A DNA stretch of 64,000 bases from Palsa-506 sp963836355 (GTDB lineage Bacteria > Actinomycetota > Actinomycetes > Streptosporangiales > Streptosporangiaceae): the NCBI GenBank assembly GCA_963836355.1, contig CAWIJO010000025.1, positions 1 to 64,000 on the forward strand. Reading direction: 5' to 3'. The position numbers and the translations under genes were made by a program. Within the stretch, counting starts at the first letter, position 1. Every line of letters starts with the position of its first letter. Of the stretch, positions 35,306 to 44,176 are shown piece after piece. Under the pieces are notes generated by a model. The model was not told the DNA's origin and did not search any database. It worked only from the letters and a program-made list of their open reading frames with translations.

Positions 35306-35408
35306 TCGCACCTTGCCCGCGATGGCCCCGTCCTCGCCGTCGGCTGCCGCAGCTGACGGCGGGCCTGGCGCGACGGCCGTGCGCTGGGCGGCTTCGGGCG
35401 GGCGTATG

Positions 35409-36323
35409 TCAGAAGATGGTGGCCCAGTCGTTCTTCATGCTGACGATCGTCCAGCCGCTGCTGGCAGCCCGCTCCAGCGCCTGCTCGGCGCCGCTGGTGT
35501 AGTCGAACTCGCGCTGGCCGTCGTCGTGCAGGATGAGCAGCCGCAGGGACGGCTTGCCGGGATGCCAGGTGAACTCGAGCATCGGCAGGTCGCCGTTCGA
35601 ATTTCCTGCCGCGAGAAGCGGCCAGCGGCCGGCCCGGCTCCAGATCCGGATCGGTTTCTGCGGGCCGTCGTCGAGATAGTCGGCCTCGGCCTGATGGGTG
35701 ATCGTGCCGCCGTGGTCGTTACTGGTGTACTGGAACGTGGTTGCGCTCCCGATCACCCGGTCCCGGGGAATCCCGTATACCTCCTGGCTGATCGGCCGCA
35801 TGAAATCTCGGCCGCCACCGGATGCGATGTAGTTCGAGAACCCGTTCGCTGCCAGGTAACCGAGCAGCTCGACCATCGGCGCATACGCGCATTCGAGGTA
35901 CCCGCGGCCGAGCGTGGGGTGCTTCGCGGTGCGCAGGAAGGCGTCCGACTTCGCCTCGAAATCCTCGACGCTGATCCCGTCATAGGCGGCAAGGACGCCG
36001 GCCAGCAGCGTCCCTACGTTGGCGTCGTTGCCCGCGTAGTGCTCGGCGAGCACCTTACCGAGCCAGCCATAGTCGCACTCATACGCCGCCTTCCAGGGCT
36101 GGCGGCCGCGCAGCCCGGGATCGGCCTGCGCCATCTCGGCCAGCCGCCGGAGGATGAAGTCAGCCTGGATCGGCATCGGCTTCTCGCACCACAAAGTGCC
36201 GTCGTTGTCGAATACCGCGACCCGCTCGGCGGCCGGAACTCCGTCCGCCACCGTCCGCTCGGCGAACTCCATTACCGCCCGTCTCGCGGCGCCGTCATTC
36301 CAGCTCGCCAGTACCCCCGTCAC
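35409..36323 (-). CDS. HAD-superfamily hydrolase (phosphoserine-phosphatase-like)
   Basis: 304 aa from GTG 36323. Motif I VAVFDNDGTLWCEKPMP (about 36-52; nucleophile Asp and general acid Asp in DND), motif II NYIASGGG, motif III/IV LAAGNSNGDLPMLEF. The large C1-type cap between motifs I and II fits the phosphoserine-phosphatase-like group, here about 305 aa, which is often exported in other bacteria. No signal peptide is seen here. The substrate is unknown. It is monocistronic and sits between the LAL regulator (convergent) and the GAP protein. Confidence 0.8.
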   Translation of the reverse strand: MTGVLASWNDGAARRAVMEFAERTVADGVPAAERVAVFDNDGTLWCEKPMPIQADFILRRLAEMAQADPGLRGRQPWKAAYECDYGWLGKVLAEHYAGNDANVGTLLAGVLAAYDGISVEDFEAKSDAFLRTAKHPTLGRGYLECAYAPMVELLGYLAANGFSNYIASGGGRDFMRPISQEVYGIPRDRVIGSATTFQYTSNDHGGTITHQAEADYLDDGPQKPIRIWSRAGRWPLLAAGNSNGDLPMLEFTWHPGKPSLRLLILHDDGQREFDYTSGAEQALERAASSGWTIVSMKNDWATIF

Positions 36324-36416
36324 GCGGTCAGCTTAACTGAGCGGATCCGGGTGGACAGACAACTCGCAGCCGGGCAGCCAGGACGACAGCGGTCCGCCCA
36401 GGCCAGCCAGCAGCGG

Positions 36417-37097
36417 TCAGGTCAGCAGGCGTACCAGGCCGCTGATCACCATGTAGGCGCCGACGAACAAGGCGACTGCGGCCATCAGTTGCCGGGCATG
36501 GCTCATCAGCCATTCCTGGGAGCGCTGCAGCCTGGCCTTGGTGGCCTGAGGCCGGAACTGCAGGAACACGAACGGGACGAGCACCAGCGAGAATTCGATG
36601 AGGACGAACACGATGACCGCGACGGCCTGCACCGCGGTGGCGGACTTCCCGGTGACCAGCTGGTGCAGCGCGGTGACATAGGTGGCGCCCGGCGTGCCGG
36701 CCACCGCGCCGAGCAGTATGGCCAGCCCGAACCTGGGCTCCCGCAGGGCCCGCTGCGCCCAGCCGTCATGCTTCGGCGGCTGGCCGCCCACGGCCGGGGA
36801 CGGTGCCCGCCGCCGGCCGTGCAGGCGGCCGGTCGCCACCAGCGCGCCGATGACCACCAGCGGCACCCCGAGGGCCAGGTCGAGCCCCGCGCTGACCGAG
36901 CCCTGGGCGCTGATCGCATCGGCATGGATGACGAACACGTCCAGCAGGCCGACCGCAAGGCTCATGCCCACGCCGCCGAGCAGGAAGCAAATGAACATCA
37001 GCCGCGGCCGGGCGTTCTCGATCAGCAGCAGGTCAACGGCGAACAGCTTCGGGTTCAGCGCCGCCAGCACCGCCAGCCCGAAGAACGCCGCGTTCAA
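36417..37097 (-). CDS. GAP/Sap family integral membrane protein
   Basis: 226 aa from a TTG start at 37097; no clear ribosome binding site, and an upstream in-frame stop excludes a longer form. Six hydrophobic helices: AAFFGLAVLAALNPKLFAVDLLLI, LMFICFLLGGVGMSLAVGLLDVFVI, LDLALGVPLVVIGALVATG, GLAILLGAVAGTPGATYVTALHQLV, VQAVAVIVFVLIEFSLVLVPFVFLQF, LMAAVALFVGAYMVISGLVRLL. The N-P and TPGA-Y motifs are those of the mycobacterial Sap (sulfolipid-1-addressing) and GAP proteins, which take part in moving glycolipids to the cell surface. Substrate here unknown. Confidence 0.78.
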   Translation of the reverse strand: MNAAFFGLAVLAALNPKLFAVDLLLIENARPRLMFICFLLGGVGMSLAVGLLDVFVIHADAISAQGSVSAGLDLALGVPLVVIGALVATGRLHGRRRAPSPAVGGQPPKHDGWAQRALREPRFGLAILLGAVAGTPGATYVTALHQLVTGKSATAVQAVAVIVFVLIEFSLVLVPFVFLQFRPQATKARLQRSQEWLMSHARQLMAAVALFVGAYMVISGLVRLLT

Positions 37098-37174
37098 CGC
37101 CGATCAGCCGGCATCATCGCCGTCTCCCCGCTGCCATCCGGGGAAGCCGGACGCGCTATTGTCCACCATCCTAT

Positions 37175-37214
37175 TGCCCCGCAGACGCTCGCCATGGCGA
37201 GCGTCTGCGGGGCA
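37175..37214 (-). terminator. Terminator after gad: perfect 40-bp palindrome
   Basis: Twenty bases, TGCCCCGCAGACGCTCGCCA, are followed directly by their exact reverse complement, without a loop spacer. It starts 16 bases downstream of the gad stop, so it is best read as a strong hairpin terminator without a T-run, as is common in actinobacteria. Being fully symmetric it would act in both directions. Confidence 0.75.
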
Positions 37215-37229
37215 TGTTCTGCGGAGGTG

Positions 37230-38630
37230 TTACAGGTGGTTGAACCCGCCCGATTCCTCCTTTGACATGGGCACGGTGACCGGATGCTTCGCAAAGTGAG
37301 CCACCGCGTTCCGGAAGTCGTCAAGGAGCAAGGAGGCCATGTCCTGGCTCACGCCCAGGCGGACCAGGATGCGCTGCACGGATATGTCGGCAGCTGTTCC
37401 GGTGAGGGTGTAGGCAGGCACCTGCCATCCCCGGGTGCGCAGCCGGTCGGCCAGGTCGAACAGGGTATAGCCGGGGTTTTCGCCTTCGCGGATTCGCCAG
37501 GTGACCGTCGGGATTCCGGTGTCCGGCTTGCTGTCGCAGAGCAGCTCGAAGGGGCCGAGCTTGACGATCTCGGCGGCGAGGTACTGACCGATCTCGTAGG
37601 ACGCCTGGTGGATGCGCCGGTAGCCCTCATGGCCGAGCCGGAGGAAGTTGTAGTACTGGGCGATGATCTGCCCGGCCGGGCGGGAGAAGTTGATCTGGAA
37701 GACAGGCATGTCGCCACCCAGGTAGTTCACGTGGAACACCAGGTCGTCGGGGAGTTCCTGGCGGTCCCGCCAGATCACCCAGCCGACGCCTAGCGGAGCC
37801 AGCCCGAACTTGTGCCCCGAGGTGCTGATCGACTTAACCCTCGGGAGGCGGAAGTCGAAGATTACGTCGGGCGCGCAGAACGGCGAGAGGAAGGCGCCGC
37901 TCGCTCCGTCCACGTGAATGTCGATATCAAGGCCGGTGTCAGCCTGCAGCTGGTCGAGCGCTTTGGACATGGCTTCTACCGGCTCATAGGCGCCGGTATA
38001 GGTGACGCCGAAGGTGGGGACGACCATGATCGTGTTCTCGTCGACCCGTTCCAGCATCGAGGCTGGATCCATCGCGTAGTGGCCATGCGACATCGGGACC
38101 TCGCGCATTTCGATGTCCCAGTAGCGGGCGAACTTGTGCCACACCACCTGGACCGGACCGCACACCATGTTCGGCTTGTCCGTCGGCTTGCCCTCGGCCC
38201 GCCGCTTGGCGCGCCACCGCCACTTGGCCGCCATGCCCGCCAGCATGCAGGCCTCCGAGGAGCCGATGGCCGACGCGCCCACGGTATTGGCGGCCTCCGG
38301 CGCGTGCCACAGGTCAGCCAGCATGTGCACACAGCGCCGCTCGACCTCTGCGGTCTGCGGGTACTCGTCCTTGTCGATCATGTTTTTGTTGACCGACAGC
38401 GCCATCAGGGCGAGGACCTCGGGCTCGACCCACGTCTGGCAGAACGTGGCCAGGTTCTGCCGGGCATTGCCATCGAGCATCAGCTCATCCGACACCAGCT
38501 GGAACGCGTCCCTCGACAGCGTCTCGTCCTGGGGGAACCGGTACTTGGGCACCGGTCTGGTCAGATCGCGCTCGGCGAAAACGGAGTCTTCCAGCTGCTG
38601 GCGGACGGTTTCACGATCGTGCAACGGCAT
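37230..38630 (-). CDS. gad: Glutamate decarboxylase
   Basis: 466 aa from ATG 38630 (MPLHDRETV), chosen because GAGGAG lies nine bases upstream; upstream in-frame starts lack a site. Group II PLP-dependent decarboxylase: substrate region NLATFCQTWVEPEVLALM, cofactor segments IGSSEACMLAGMAAKWRW and DIHVDGASGAFLSPF, PLP lysine in KSISTSGHKFGLAPLGVGW. Length matches bacterial GadB. Converts glutamate to GABA and CO2, consuming a proton; acid resistance or GABA supply. No GadC-like antiporter is next to it. Ends just before a 40-bp palindromic terminator. Confidence 0.93.
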   Translation of the reverse strand: MPLHDRETVRQQLEDSVFAERDLTRPVPKYRFPQDETLSRDAFQLVSDELMLDGNARQNLATFCQTWVEPEVLALMALSVNKNMIDKDEYPQTAEVERRCVHMLADLWHAPEAANTVGASAIGSSEACMLAGMAAKWRWRAKRRAEGKPTDKPNMVCGPVQVVWHKFARYWDIEMREVPMSHGHYAMDPASMLERVDENTIMVVPTFGVTYTGAYEPVEAMSKALDQLQADTGLDIDIHVDGASGAFLSPFCAPDVIFDFRLPRVKSISTSGHKFGLAPLGVGWVIWRDRQELPDDLVFHVNYLGGDMPVFQINFSRPAGQIIAQYYNFLRLGHEGYRRIHQASYEIGQYLAAEIVKLGPFELLCDSKPDTGIPTVTWRIREGENPGYTLFDLADRLRTRGWQVPAYTLTGTAADISVQRILVRLGVSQDMASLLLDDFRNAVAHFAKHPVTVPMSKEESGGFNHL

Positions 38631-38904
38631 GGCCGGCATCTCCTCGATCGGGACCGCCCCGCCTCGGGATCGCCGCGACTTGGCACCGCTCTTCGGCGGG
38701 AGACGGCATTGCTCACGACACTGATTGCTTACGACACTGACAGGCGGGACCGTGGACGTCACCACCCGTCTCGGGTGAGTTCGGAAGATCTTGAGGCAAG
38801 CTGCTTGCCATGCTGTGGGTGCGCAATGCCTGGCCGCGGCCGTAACGGGGGCTGAGTCGCCCGGGCCGTCTGGGAAGATCGAGCCGATCAGTTAGGACGC
38901 GCCA

Positions 38905-39747
38905 ATGTCTGTGCAGGACCGAGGAGGCCGCGAAGGCAGCGTCGGCCCTTTCGTGACGTTCGTCGACCACGAGCGCCCGGACGGCGTGGTAGCCCGCTGG
39001 GAATCCCGTCTGCACCGAAAGCACCTGCCGGGCACGTCAGCTGCCGGCTCGACGTGGTGGGCACCCCGGGCCCGCGGATGGTGGATCGCCGTCCTGTTCG
39101 CCGCGGGGTCGCTGCTCTTCGCGCTCGGCGCCGTCCCCGGGTACGCGAGCGCTGTCGGAACCCGGTGGGATGCGGTGACCTTCTTTGTCGGCTCGCTGTT
39201 CTTCACCATGGCAGGGTTCCTGACCTACCGGGAGGCCGTGGACGCCGGCCAGCAGCCGCCGGGTGCCAGCCGGCGGCGCTTCTTTGTCTTCCAGCCCCGG
39301 CGGATCGACTGGTGGGCGACGGCGGTGCAACTCGCCGGGACCCTGTACTTCAATGTCAGCACCGGGAACGCGCTACGGGTAGACCTATCCGCGCAGGCCG
39401 CGAATCAGCAGGTGTGGCGGCCCGATGCCGTTGGCTCGATCTGCTTCCTTGTCGCCAGCGCGCTGGCCTGGTTCGAGGTCTGCCACGGCTGGGCCGCCTG
39501 GCGGCCCCGGTCGTGGTCATGGTGGATCACGCTGGCCAACCTAATCGGGTCCGTCGCCTTCGGCGTGTCTGCCGTGGCTGGATACATCAGCCCGGCGACC
39601 GGCCAGCTGCACAACGCAGAGCGGTCGAATCTGGGTACTCTGGTCGGCGCGATGTGCTTCCTGATAGCTGCGCTGTTGCTGCTGCCCGAACGCACCGCGC
39701 AGGTCAGTGCCGCGATTACGGCACCGGGTCCCGGCGACCCGAGTTGA
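38905..39747 (+). CDS. Multi-pass membrane protein of unknown function (YrhK-like features)
   Basis: 280 aa. A hydrophilic N-terminal ~45 residues is followed by six hydrophobic helices: WWIAVLFAAGSLLFALGAVPGYAS, AVTFFVGSLFFTMAGFLTY, WATAVQLAGTLYFNVSTGNAL, AVGSICFLVASALAWFEVCHGWAAW, WWITLANLIGSVAFGVSAVAGYI, LGTLVGAMCFLIAALLLLPE. Three helix pairs share a pattern (W...A.QL.GT.FF, GS..FL.A), which suggests internal repeats of a YrhK-like two-helix unit. No catalytic motif; function not assignable. Starts at ATG 38905, divergent from gad. Confidence 0.65.
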   Translation: MSVQDRGGREGSVGPFVTFVDHERPDGVVARWESRLHRKHLPGTSAAGSTWWAPRARGWWIAVLFAAGSLLFALGAVPGYASAVGTRWDAVTFFVGSLFFTMAGFLTYREAVDAGQQPPGASRRRFFVFQPRRIDWWATAVQLAGTLYFNVSTGNALRVDLSAQAANQQVWRPDAVGSICFLVASALAWFEVCHGWAAWRPRSWSWWITLANLIGSVAFGVSAVAGYISPATGQLHNAERSNLGTLVGAMCFLIAALLLLPERTAQVSAAITAPGPGDPS

Positions 39748-39810
39748 CGTCCCCCGGCGCTACGATCGGCTCATGTCAGGCATCGACGTCGCCGCTGGCA
39801 GCGCCGGCGG

Positions 39811-40770
39811 ATGATCGCGGCGCCTGACGTCAGGCGGCCACTCGGCAGCTCGGCTGTCACGGTCCCGCGGATCGCGCTCGGCTGCGGCAATTTCGGCGGG
39901 GTCGGCTCTGCGCCGGAGTTCTTCGGCCAGGGGCTGGCCGAGGACCAGGCACTGGAGCTGATGGACGCGGCCTGGGAGTGCGGCATCACCCATTTCGACA
40001 CTGCCGACGCGTACGGCGGCGGGCGAAGTGAGCTGGCGATCGGCCGTTGGATCCGGTCGCGCGGGGTCCGCCCGCTGCTGACGACCAAGACATTTAACCC
40101 GGTGCAAGCCGGGGCGGACAGCGGCCTGCGGCCCGAGCGGATCAGCCGGCAGCTGCGGGCCAGCCTCGACCGGCTCGGCGTGGATCATGTCGACCTCTAC
40201 CTCGCCCACGAGTTCGACCCGGACGTGCCGCTGGCCGACTCGCTCGGCGCGTTCGGCCAGGCCCAGGCTGGCGGCGCGATCGGTGCCTACGGCGTCAGTA
40301 ACTTTGACGGCCGGCAGCTGGCGGCCGCGCTGGCCGCAGGCGCACCGCAGGCGATCCAGAACTGCTACTCGCTGCTGACCCGCCAGGACGAGCCGGAGCT
40401 GCTCCCGCTGTGCGCGCAGCGAGGCGTCGCCTACCTGGCGTTCAGCCCGCTGGCCGGCGGCTGGCTTACCGGCAAGTACCGTCGCGGCGAGCCGTTCCCG
40501 GCTGGCTCGCGGATGACCCAGCGGCCCGAGCCGTATCTGGCGTTCACCGCGGACCGGACCTTCGACGTCCTCGGCCGGCTGCAGGCAGTTTCGGCCGGCC
40601 GCGGCACCTCGGTGGCCGGCCTCGCGCTCGCCTGGCTGCTCGCCGACGACCGGGTGACCCAGATCGTGATCGGCCCCGGCCGGCCGGAGCACCTGGTGCC
40701 GGTCGGCGAGGCGCTTGAGCACCCGCTCACGGACGCCGAACGGGTTGCCGTCGGGAGCGTGTTCGGCTGA
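39811..40770 (+). CDS. Aldo/keto reductase
   Basis: 319 aa. (beta/alpha)8 NADPH-dependent reductase with the catalytic tetrad visible: Asp in HFDTADAYGGG, Tyr in the same motif, Lys in LLTTKTFN, His in YLAHEFD. Cofactor regions GAYGVSNFDGRQL, YSLLTRQDE, AFSPLAGGWLTGKY and VIGPGRPEHL fit the AKR12/YajO-like group. Its last base is shared with the ATG of the ornithine-cyclodeaminase-like gene (TGATG overlap at 40768-40772), so it is the first gene of a three-gene operon. Substrate unknown; by context a keto acid or aldehyde from amino-acid turnover. Confidence 0.87.
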   Translation: MIAAPDVRRPLGSSAVTVPRIALGCGNFGGVGSAPEFFGQGLAEDQALELMDAAWECGITHFDTADAYGGGRSELAIGRWIRSRGVRPLLTTKTFNPVQAGADSGLRPERISRQLRASLDRLGVDHVDLYLAHEFDPDVPLADSLGAFGQAQAGGAIGAYGVSNFDGRQLAAALAAGAPQAIQNCYSLLTRQDEPELLPLCAQRGVAYLAFSPLAGGWLTGKYRRGEPFPAGSRMTQRPEPYLAFTADRTFDVLGRLQAVSAGRGTSVAGLALAWLLADDRVTQIVIGPGRPEHLVPVGEALEHPLTDAERVAVGSVFG

Positions 40771-41798
40771 TGCGCGCCCTCATCCTGAGTCACCGCGACG
40801 TGCTGGCCGCGCTCTCGCCGGAGGCGTGCGCCGAGGCGATGGCGGCCGCGCTCGTGCAGCGGGCCGGCGGTGCGACATACATGCCGTTGCGGTCGGTGAT
40901 GATACCGCCGGAAGCAGCCGGCTTCCTGGGGCTGATGCCGGCCTGGCGCGGGCCGCAGCACAGCGGGCCGCAGCGCGACAGCGCCGGAGCATCGGCGGGC
41001 AAGGCAGCGTTCGCGCTCAAGGCGGTCTGCATAATCCCCGCCAACCCCGCCCGCGGCCTGGACGCGCATCAAGGGCTGGTGACGCTGTTCGACGGCGAGA
41101 CCGGCGTGCCGACCGCGATCCTTGACGCCGCCGCGATCACCGAGATCCGCACTGCCGCGGTCACCGCGGTGGCGACCGGCCTGCTGGCCCGCGGCGATGC
41201 GCGGACGCTCGCGATCCTCGGGGCGGGCACCCAGGCGCGCGCCCATCTGCGGGCGCTCGCGCAGGTCCGCGAATTCGATCAGGTGCGCGTCTACGCGCCG
41301 ACCGAGGCGCACGCCCGCGCGCTAGTGGACCAGGCTGCCTCCATGCGCGGTGAGCTGACCGTCGCGCTCAGCGCCGAGCAAGCGATCCGCGATGCTGACG
41401 TCGTCGTTACCGCGACCAGCGCACGCGAGCCGGTGCTCCGCCGCGACTGGCTGAAGCCCGGCGCGCACGTCAACGCGGTCGGCGCCAGCATCCCGCAGGC
41501 GCGCGAGATCGATACCGCCACGGTGGCCGCGAGCGCGCTGTTTTGTGACAGCCGCGAGTCGCTGCGGCACGAGGCCGGCGAGTTCCGGCTCGCGATCGCG
41601 GACGGCCTGATCGCCGGCCAGGAGCATGTCCGGGCCGAGCTCGGTGAGGTGCTCGCCGGAATCGCGCCGGGCCGCCGGGACGCGGCCGAGCTGACCCTGT
41701 TCCGCTCGCTCGGCCTCGCCGTCGAGGATCTCGCCGCGGCCGAGTGCGCGGTCGCCGCCGCGACCTCCGGTGGCCTTGGCACGGAGGTGGAGCTGTGA
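40770..41798 (+). CDS. Ornithine cyclodeaminase / mu-crystallin family protein
   Basis: 342 aa. N-terminal substrate region (MPLRSVMIPPEAAGFLGLMPAW, AFALKAVCIIPANPARGLDAHQGLVTLFDGETGVPTAILDAAAITEIRTAAVTAVAT) contains the Lys and Arg used by the family. The NAD-binding motif LAILGAGTQARAHLRAL lies at about 149-165, then VVTATSAREPVL, VGASIPQAREID. Family members deaminate or cyclise ornithine, or reduce ketimines and imino acids. Stop overlaps the start of the dehydratase-like gene by GTGA. The exact substrate is not determined. Operon context (reductase, dehydratase-like) favours amino-acid catabolism. Confidence 0.85.
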   Translation: MRALILSHRDVLAALSPEACAEAMAAALVQRAGGATYMPLRSVMIPPEAAGFLGLMPAWRGPQHSGPQRDSAGASAGKAAFALKAVCIIPANPARGLDAHQGLVTLFDGETGVPTAILDAAAITEIRTAAVTAVATGLLARGDARTLAILGAGTQARAHLRALAQVREFDQVRVYAPTEAHARALVDQAASMRGELTVALSAEQAIRDADVVVTATSAREPVLRRDWLKPGAHVNAVGASIPQAREIDTATVAASALFCDSRESLRHEAGEFRLAIADGLIAGQEHVRAELGEVLAGIAPGRRDAAELTLFRSLGLAVEDLAAAECAVAAATSGGLGTEVEL

Positions 41799-42742
41799 TA
41801 GGGCTGGCGGCGATCGAGGCGGCGCGCGAGCGGATCAAGGGCGCGGCGCTGCGGACGCCGCTGGTGCGCCTGCACGTCGAGGCCGCCCCGGCCGAGATCT
41901 ACCTCAAGCTGGAGAACCTGCAGCCGATCAACTCGTTCAAGATCCGGGGCGCGACCAATGCGATCATGCTCGCGTCAGCCAGCGAGCGGGCGGCGGGCCT
42001 GGTCACCGCCAGCGCGGGCAACATGGCCCAGGGAGTCGCGTGGGTGGCCCGCGAACTCGGCGTCCCCGCCACGATCGCGGTGCCCGACCACGCGCCGCAG
42101 GCCAAGCTGGCGGCGATCGAGCGGCTGGGCGGCCGGGTGCTGAAGCTGCCCTACGACGACTGGTGGAACGCGATCATCACCAGCCATGTCAACGGGGTCG
42201 ACGGGCTGTTCGTGCACCCGGTCCAGGACGCCGGGGTGATGGCCGGGAACGGCACGATCGGCCTGGAGATCCTCGAAGACCTGCCGGATCCGGCCGCGGT
42301 GGTGATCCCGTACGGCGGCGGCGGGCTGACCGTCGGCATTGCCAGCGCGATCAAGGCACTGCGGCCGGAAACGAAGATCCTTACCGCCGAGCCGGAAACC
42401 GGCGCCGCGCTGGCCGCCGCGCTGGCCGCCGGGCAGCCAGCCGACGTCGACTACCGGGCGTCCTTCGTGGACGGTGCCGGCAGCCGGCGCGTGCTCGACA
42501 GCATGTGGCCGCTCGTCCGGCCGCTCGTCGACAGCGCCCTGTCGATCCCGGTCGGCGAAGCCGCCGCTGCCGTGCGGCTGCTCGCCGAGCGGGCCCGGGT
42601 GATCGCCGAGGGCGCGGGCGCGCTGGCAGTCGCCGCGGCGCTGAGCGGCCGGGCCGGGGCGGGCAAGGTCGTGTGCGTCGTCTCGGGCGGCAACATCAAC
42701 TCGAGCAAGCTGGCCGGGATACTGGGCGGCGCCACGGGATAA
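41795..42742 (+). CDS. Threonine dehydratase / serine racemase-like PLP enzyme
   Basis: 315 aa from GTG 41795. Fold type II PLP enzyme: lysine motif LENLQPINSFKIRGATNAI (PLP Lys about 49), ASAGNMAQGVAWVARELG (Asn ring), Gly-rich phosphate loop VIPYGGGGLTVGIASAIK, SGGNINSSKLAGIL at the C terminus. There is no C-terminal ACT regulatory domain, so it is of the catabolic or racemase-like short type. Reaction is probably beta-elimination of serine or threonine to a keto acid plus ammonia. Third gene of the 39811-42742 operon; ends 32 bases before a terminator. Confidence 0.85.
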   Translation: MIGLAAIEAARERIKGAALRTPLVRLHVEAAPAEIYLKLENLQPINSFKIRGATNAIMLASASERAAGLVTASAGNMAQGVAWVARELGVPATIAVPDHAPQAKLAAIERLGGRVLKLPYDDWWNAIITSHVNGVDGLFVHPVQDAGVMAGNGTIGLEILEDLPDPAAVVIPYGGGGLTVGIASAIKALRPETKILTAEPETGAALAAALAAGQPADVDYRASFVDGAGSRRVLDSMWPLVRPLVDSALSIPVGEAAAAVRLLAERARVIAEGAGALAVAAALSGRAGAGKVVCVVSGGNINSSKLAGILGGATG

Positions 42743-42773
42743 GCCGCGGGATTGCAGGTCCGCAGCCGGTAAG

Positions 42774-42807
42774 CCCGGCAAAGCCCATTTCGAACGGGCC
42801 AGCCGGG
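42774..42807. terminator. Hairpin between convergent genes
   Basis: Two nested stems: CCCGGC (42774-42779) with GCCGGG (42802-42807), and GCCC (42783-42786) with GGGC (42796-42799). It sits between the convergent dehydratase-like and cysteine-desulfurase-like genes and could end both transcripts. No T-run. Confidence 0.45.
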
Positions 42808-42842
42808 ACAGCTGCCCGGGTGAGCGCGTGCCCGGCCGCGGG

Positions 42843-44027
42843 CTATCTGCTGCGCACGCCTTCCAGGGCTTCGAGCAGCCGGTCGACCTCCGTCGGCGTG
42901 TTGTAGTGGATGAAGCCGATCCGCACCGACTTGTCGTCGTAGCCGAGCCGCTTGTACAGGTCCAGTGAGTACCACGAATCGTGTGCCCAGACCCCGATCT
43001 GTGCGGTGGCCAGGCTCGATGCCACGTCCTGCGCAGCCACGCCGTCGACATTGACCAGGAACGTCGGCACCCGGCCGGCCATCCCCGCCAGCCCGTACAC
43101 CGTGACCGCGGCTGAGATGCCGTCCAGGAACCGCTGGCCGAGCGAGCGCTCGTACGGAACAACCGCGGCGAATCCGCCGATCGACTCCAGGTAGTCGATC
43201 GTCGCATTGAACCCCGCCAGCAGCTCGTAGGGGAGCGTGCCGGTCTCGAACCGTCGCCCGAGCGGGCGGACGGGCGCCGGCCGCGCCTTGTACGGCCGCC
43301 ACCGCTCGGTCACCTCGGCCCGCCCGTAGGCGACGCCGAGATGCGGCCCGCAGAACTTGTACGGCGAGCAGATCAGCACGTCAGCGCCGACCTCACGCGC
43401 GTCGATGGGCTCGTGCGCCGCATAGTGGACGGCGTCAATCCAGGCCAGCGCACCGGCCTCGTGCGCGAGCTCACACATGCGCCGGGCGTCCACGATCGTG
43501 CCGACTGCGTTGGACGCCCAGGCGAACGCGACCACCTTCGTGCGCGGCCCGAGCTTCCGCCGCAGGTCGCCGAAATCGAGCGTGGTGTCGTCATTCAGCT
43601 CGACGTGCCGGACGACCAGGCCGTTGTCATGCGCGAGCTCCAGCCACGGCGCGACGCCACCGTCGTGATCCAGTGACGAGACGAGGATCTCATCGCCCGG
43701 CCGGAAAGCCCGCGCTGCGGTGCGCGACAACGTGAAGTTCAGCGAGGTCATGTTCGGCCCGAAGATCACCTCACTGGGCTCGCAGCCGAGGAACCGCGCC
43801 GCTTTGCCCTCGGCTTCCGCCAGGATCTCCCCGACCCGCAGGCTCGTCGCGTAGCCTGCGCCGAGGTTCGCGCTTGCCTCGCGCAGCGCCCTAGCGATCG
43901 CGTCGCCGACCTCGTCGGGCACCTGTGAGCCGCCTGGCGCGTCGAGGAACGCGAAGCCTTGCCGCAGCGACGAGAAGCGAGCCCGGACGGCGGCGACATC
44001 GATGCCCGTGCGGAGTACTTCGGTCAT
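42843..44027 (-). CDS. Cysteine desulfurase-like aminotransferase class V
   Basis: 394 aa. Class V PLP fold: FLDAPGGSQVPDEVGDAIARAL, GPNMTSLNFTLSRTAARAF, SSLDHDGGVAPWLELA, FAWASNAVGTIVDARRM, catalytic lysine in VLICSPYKFCGPHLGVAYGR, then RFETGTLPYELLAGFNATIDYLESIG, and RIGFIHYNTPTEVDRLLEAL. This is the cysteine desulfurase-like subgroup, in which the mobile active-site Cys loop of IscS is not obvious. It therefore may act on another amino acid. Divergent from the OsmC gene, convergent with the amino-acid operon. Confidence 0.83.
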   Translation of the reverse strand: MTEVLRTGIDVAAVRARFSSLRQGFAFLDAPGGSQVPDEVGDAIARALREASANLGAGYATSLRVGEILAEAEGKAARFLGCEPSEVIFGPNMTSLNFTLSRTAARAFRPGDEILVSSLDHDGGVAPWLELAHDNGLVVRHVELNDDTTLDFGDLRRKLGPRTKVVAFAWASNAVGTIVDARRMCELAHEAGALAWIDAVHYAAHEPIDAREVGADVLICSPYKFCGPHLGVAYGRAEVTERWRPYKARPAPVRPLGRRFETGTLPYELLAGFNATIDYLESIGGFAAVVPYERSLGQRFLDGISAAVTVYGLAGMAGRVPTFLVNVDGVAAQDVASSLATAQIGVWAHDSWYSLDLYKRLGYDDKSVRIGFIHYNTPTEVDRLLEALEGVRSR

Positions 44028-44176
44028 CGGCAGCTTCCTCTCCGGCGGGCGCCGGCGGGCGCCGCTGGTTGCGATCGAATCACAACTGTCAGCCGAACAT
44101 CAAAAATGCTTCCCTTGCCCCGGTACGCAGCGCAATGGTTTGATCAGCCCACATATTCGACCGCCGGGAGGGCGCC

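Noticed and set aside
41770..42906. A long plus-strand reading frame overlapping the dehydratase gene
   Set aside because: Composition is Arg/Gly/Pro-rich shadow coding typical of high-GC DNA; the PLP enzyme frame has all motifs.
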